Assembly (NCBI RefSeq): GCF_023746615.1
Contig: NZ_CP082275.1
Location: 2,294,001 to 2,358,000, forward strand
Reading direction: 5' to 3'
Length of the DNA stretch: 64,000 bases
DNA from: Grimontia kaedaensis
GTDB taxonomy: Bacteria > Pseudomonadota > Gammaproteobacteria > Enterobacterales > Vibrionaceae
Every line of letters begins with the position of its first letter. The stretch's first letter is position 1. The notes beneath the pieces were generated by a model that was not told the DNA's origin, searched no databases, and worked only from the letters and a program-made list of their open reading frames with translations. The position numbers and the translations under genes are program-made. Positions 61,005 through 64,000 of the stretch are shown here, piece by piece.

Positions 61005-61053
61005 AGAGAACGAGCGATAGGAGAAATCTGAAGGAATGCATATCGTTCGAAAT

Positions 61054-61136
61054 CATAGTTCCCTACGTCAGTACTAACTGCCTCAGGTTCAACGGGTCAC
61101 GCGATGCGTTCTCAGCCAAATGGCTCCCCGACTATG
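61054..61136 (-). ncRNA. TPP riboswitch (THI element)
   Basis: Reading the minus strand, CATAGT opens P1. GGGGAGCC, GGCTGAGA (the thi-box core), ACCCGTTGAACCTGA and GTAGGGA follow, and ACTATG closes P1. These conserved blocks bind thiamine pyrophosphate. It sits 78 bases before thiD and should repress thiDME when thiamine pyrophosphate is abundant, by translation rather than termination, since no terminator stem follows. Confidence 0.95.
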
Positions 61137-61322
61137 TCTCTGATAGTAACAAGTTCGGTGTTTAGCGCAATCACTAAGTAAGATTCAACGTTTTGTTCTG
61201 TGGAGAACCACGCACTGGTGGGAAAAACCAGCAGTCTGTAGCGAGTGATAGGGAAAATCATTGACCTTACCGTAGGGGGAAGGTTTATTCTAAATCGAAT
61301 GTGGTTTCGCTATTGAAGTCAG

Positions 61323-61712
61323 ATGCGTATTTCTTCTCTCAGAAAATACTGGATATCCATCATCAGCCTGCTTGCCATGCTGGTGTCGGCTATTGCATCT
61401 GGCTCCCCAATGAATGCAATGGAAATGATGACGCAACATCATCAGCCTGTTGTCGCCTGCGAAATGAAAGAGCAAATAGCTAACCCGCATGCCGGTCACA
61501 CCATGATGACCGAATCCTCTGCCCCTGACTGCGGCTCAGCAGCAGGCATGGACCACAACTGTTGCCCAGCAACCTGCTTCTCTGCCTTTGCACTTTTCAC
61601 TGACCAACAAACATCCCCCGTCAATCAGGCCAAACTGGCACTGATGAATACCGACCTGTCAGCCCAGACGGTCTATCAACCACAGTCTCTCTACAGACCT
61701 CCAATATCCTAA
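61323..61712 (+). CDS. Exported Cys/His/Met-rich protein preceding metal efflux genes
   Basis: A 129-residue protein with a membrane-spanning or signal segment (~9-27). The stretch after it is rich in Met, His and Cys (NAMEMMTQHH, NPHAGHTMMTE, MDHNCCPATCF). Such small proteins commonly head copper/silver efflux loci and are often called CopL-like or DUF2946-like. A periplasmic copper-binding or sensing role is inferred from composition and position. It lies 86 bases before the TolC-type gene and is probably co-transcribed. The ribosome-binding site is weak. Confidence 0.65.
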   Translation: MRISSLRKYWISIISLLAMLVSAIASGSPMNAMEMMTQHHQPVVACEMKEQIANPHAGHTMMTESSAPDCGSAAGMDHNCCPATCFSAFALFTDQQTSPVNQAKLALMNTDLSAQTVYQPQSLYRPPIS

Positions 61713-61798
61713 ATCCATCATCTTGACCTTATTGCGCCCGAAATAAGGCGCTGAGTGTGTTTTCGCGTCGCTTTTCGACGCCAGAAATGGATTTAGTT

Positions 61799-63175
61799 AT
61801 GAAATTCAAACCAAGCTTACTGGCTTTGTCGGTATGTGCTCTAGTCTCTGTCTCTGCACCTGTTTTTGCCCACAATATGGCAACAGCAGCTGAGATAACG
61901 GCCAAGCAAGACTCTCTGACACAGTTGATTGAACAAGCGCTGCGCTATGATGCCAGTCGCAAACAGTTTTATGCGCAATCTCAAGCCATGCGTGAAACCG
62001 GCATTGCCAGCGCAACACTGATGGATCCGAAACTAAAATTCGGGTTCGGCGGGTTACCTGTCGACAGTTTTCAGTTCGACCAAGACCCAATGACCAATAT
62101 CTCTTTGGGTCTGATGCAACAATTCGAACGTGGTGAAACCCTCTCGCTACAGCAGAAAAAAGCTAATCAGCAGGCTGACGGTATGTCACTTCAGGTCGAC
62201 GCCCGCGAGCGCGATATTGCCAATGGTGTTACCCAACTTTGGCTGGAACTGGGGTATCAGCAACAAGCCGAAGATATCCTGAAAGAAAACCAACGCCTGA
62301 TGCGCGAACTGGCCAACTTCATTCAAACCAATTACTCGATTGGTAAGAATGAAGCGCAGGACCTACTGAATGCCCAACTGCAAGTCAGTAAGCTGGATGA
62401 AAAGCTTCAGGCCAATGCTCAGATGCAGCGCCGCATTAACTCACAGCTTTCCGAGTGGCTGGGTACAGAATGGCTGGCACAAAATGGTCAACTTCTCACG
62501 TTAAACCAACTCGATTGGCAACACCTGAATCAACGCATTGAACGCTCAGACGGCACAGAGCATTACGCGCTATTGGTCGATCACCCTATGGTCAAAATGA
62601 CTGATGCTGCTATTTCAGCCAGCGAAACGCAGGTAGAAATTGCCGAGCAAGCTTATGCACCGCAATTTGGTGTAGAAGTCATGTACGCCTACCGACAGGC
62701 AAACGGTATGAACGGTCAACCAGCTTCCGATTTGGTCAGCGCTTACCTGACCATGGATTTACCGCTGTTTACGGATAACCGTCAGGATAAAAACCATGCC
62801 GCTGCCCAGTATCAGGTAGGTGTGGCTAAATCCCAGAAAGATCTTCTCCTCGCACAGATGAACGCCAAGGTAAATGCCTTGCTCGTTGACAGGGAAAACC
62901 TGGAACAGCGTTTGGAGCGCTACCGAAACACCCTGATTGAACAAGCAAAGGCACGTACTCAAGCCGTTGAGCGTGGATATCAGAACAACACCGCACAGTT
63001 CAGCGATGTGATTACCGCTGCCAGCGATGAGCTGACACTCGCACTGGAAAAACAGCGCCTTATCACTGACCTGAACTTGGTCAACAGCAACCTCGCTGCT
63101 TTGCTGGGTGGCTTTGACTATCGCGTCGAAACGCCGGATATCGCACAACCAACAACAAGAAACGCTCATCAGTAA
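61799..63175 (+). CDS. TolC-family outer-membrane efflux protein (CusC-like)
   Basis: A 458-residue outer-membrane channel subunit for a tripartite efflux pump. A signal peptide (MKFKPSLLALSVCALVSVSA with PVFA) is followed by two repeats rich in long amphipathic helices. Landmarks are LTQLIEQALRYDAS, MDPKLKFGFGGLPVDSF and a second half with VYLTMDLPLF-type strands (AYLTMDLPLFTDNRQ). There is no lipobox, unlike CusC of E. coli. The ATG at 61799 is preferred; an ATG at 61757 would put 14 polar residues before the signal. The next gene follows after 13 bases. Confidence 0.85.
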   Translation: MKFKPSLLALSVCALVSVSAPVFAHNMATAAEITAKQDSLTQLIEQALRYDASRKQFYAQSQAMRETGIASATLMDPKLKFGFGGLPVDSFQFDQDPMTNISLGLMQQFERGETLSLQQKKANQQADGMSLQVDARERDIANGVTQLWLELGYQQQAEDILKENQRLMRELANFIQTNYSIGKNEAQDLLNAQLQVSKLDEKLQANAQMQRRINSQLSEWLGTEWLAQNGQLLTLNQLDWQHLNQRIERSDGTEHYALLVDHPMVKMTDAAISASETQVEIAEQAYAPQFGVEVMYAYRQANGMNGQPASDLVSAYLTMDLPLFTDNRQDKNHAAAQYQVGVAKSQKDLLLAQMNAKVNALLVDRENLEQRLERYRNTLIEQAKARTQAVERGYQNNTAQFSDVITAASDELTLALEKQRLITDLNLVNSNLAALLGGFDYRVETPDIAQPTTRNAHQ

Positions 63176-63188
63176 CGGGGAAAGAACA

Positions 63189-64000
63189 ATGAAAACAATG
63201 CAAGTAGCCACATTGGCGTTACTGGTCGGTGGCGTGATTGGGTTTAGCGCGAATCAGTTTTTGGCAGGGCACTTCTCCGGCGAACATAGCCATGATATGT
63301 CGGCCATGGCGGAAAGCACTTCATCTGCTGGCTCAGACGAGCCTCTGTACTGGGTCGCGCCGATGGACCCTAACTATCAGCGCGATAAGCCGGGTAAATC
63401 ACCGATGGGGATGGATTTGATCCCGGTTTATGCCGAAGACCTGGCTGGGGGTAACGACAAACCCGGCACAGTGAAAATCGACCCTGCGGTTGAAAATAAC
63501 CTTGGCGTGAAAACGGCAGCCGTTGAGTTATCCCAACTATCTCCACGCATCGAAACCGTCGGTTACATCGCTTTCGATGAGAGCCTGCTATGGCAAACCA
63601 ACGTCCGTGTCGCGGGCTGGGTTGAGAAACTTTACATCAACGCAGTCGGTGAGAAAGTCAGCAAAGGCGATGTGCTTTTCACGCTTTATTCTCCTGAACT
63701 GGTAAAAGCACAGGAAGAACTGCTCAACGCCTACCGCACTGGCCGAAATGGGCTGGTCAAAGGTGCGACTGAGCGTCTGGTTTCACTTGGCGTCGACCGT
63801 GAACAGATCCAGCAAATTAAAAAACGCGGCAAAGCCTCCCAGACCATTGAAGTAAAAGCACTGGCAGATGGCGTTATCGCAAGCCTGAACATCCGCGAAG
63901 GGGGTTACCTTTCCCCTGCCCAAGCGGTGATCAGTGCTGGCCCATTGGAAGAAGTCTGGGTTGATGCCGAAGTCTTCGAACGTCAGGCGCATTGGGTGAA
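63189..64000 (+). CDS. RND efflux periplasmic adaptor subunit (CusB-like), C-terminus beyond the window
   Basis: At least 270 residues of a membrane-fusion protein. The N-terminal anchor (MKTMQVATLALLVGGVIGFS) is followed by a short His/Met segment (HFSGEHSHDMSAMAE). A heavy-metal-binding-type motif, WVAPMDPNYQRDKPGKSPMG with MDLIPVY, comes next, then the beta-barrel/lipoyl/hairpin core starting near TVKIDPAVENNLGVKTA with VAGWVEKLYINAVGEKVSKG. The usual Cys of the heavy-metal-binding motif are replaced by Pro/Ser, while Met is kept. GGGGAAAG precedes the ATG. An inner-membrane RND pump gene is expected just beyond the edge. Confidence 0.9.
   Translation, partial: MKTMQVATLALLVGGVIGFSANQFLAGHFSGEHSHDMSAMAESTSSAGSDEPLYWVAPMDPNYQRDKPGKSPMGMDLIPVYAEDLAGGNDKPGTVKIDPAVENNLGVKTAAVELSQLSPRIETVGYIAFDESLLWQTNVRVAGWVEKLYINAVGEKVSKGDVLFTLYSPELVKAQEELLNAYRTGRNGLVKGATERLVSLGVDREQIQQIKKRGKASQTIEVKALADGVIASLNIREGGYLSPAQAVISAGPLEEVWVDAEVFERQAHWV

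Noticed and set aside
1..64000. CRISPR array, prophage, integrase or complete insertion sequence
   Set aside because: No regularly spaced repeats, phage structural genes, recombinase or transposase frames were found on either strand.

Overview
The window looks like a chromosomal segment of a marine gammaproteobacterium of the Vibrionaceae, possibly from the Grimontia/Enterovibrio/Photobacterium side. The basis is recognisable protein families (SpeG, FabV, YbiT, RlmI, TusE, MgsA, YccT and a multi-domain GH18 chitinase close to Vibrio relatives), a tRNA-Ser(UGA) with encoded CCA, and a thiamine salvage operon under a TPP riboswitch. Most of it is ordinary core or shell genome in short operons separated by clear intrinsic terminators. 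The genus is an inference; no rRNA or marker gene here settles it.

Layout. 1-8.1 kb: the start of a GNAT gene off the left edge, an MFS transporter, periplasmic RNase T2, a DUF2867 protein, adenine deaminase, an exported amidohydrolase and a GT87-like membrane protein. 8.4-11.1 kb: GltS, a FUSC protein and tRNA-Ser with a duplicated 3' end. 11.6-16.0 kb: an AapJQMP-type amino-acid ABC transporter whose binding protein is a lipoprotein. 16.2-21.1 kb: yccA, tusE, acylphosphatase, a chemoreceptor, rlmI and yccT. 21.7-24.9 kb: a large chitinase. 25-32 kb: an ABC exporter, two small envelope proteins, a pair of CNNM/CBS transporters and YbiT. 32.3-39.5 kb, visibly AT-richer: a PHA-depolymerase-like esterase, an acyltransferase-3 protein, and a compact cluster of an HTH regulator, a fatty-acid-hydroxylase/GH3 fusion and an enolase-superfamily enzyme. 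39.6-44 kb: an M14 carboxypeptidase, an unknown secreted protein, SotB and SpeG. 44-48.9 kb: a BMP-type nucleoside ABC operon. 49-54.5 kb: EEP and DEDD nucleases, MobB, MgsA, FabV, a winged-helix protein and a His-rich protein. 54.5-57.4 kb: a small AT-rich accessory patch with a frameshifted secreted protein, an RDD protein and a truncated EamA transporter. 57.4-61.1 kb: a Kch-like K+ channel and thiD-thiM-thiE. 61.3-64 kb: the start of a Cus-like metal efflux locus that runs off the right edge.

The best candidate for an undescribed system is 35.4-39.5 kb. A regulator is divergent from an operon encoding a diiron-type hydroxylase fused to a GH3-type acyl-acid-amido synthetase, followed by an enolase-superfamily (MLE-like) enzyme. 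An operator-like triple repeat of ATTTAGAC sits between the two. The set would suit making, and then racemising or epimerising, a hydroxylated N-acyl amino acid or similar amide; that function is an inference from family chemistry. Other points of note are the rtT-like 57-bp repeat carrying the tRNA-Ser 3' end, a 52-bp dispersed repeat, and a riboswitch leader with two competing strands for the same anti-Shine-Dalgarno sequence.
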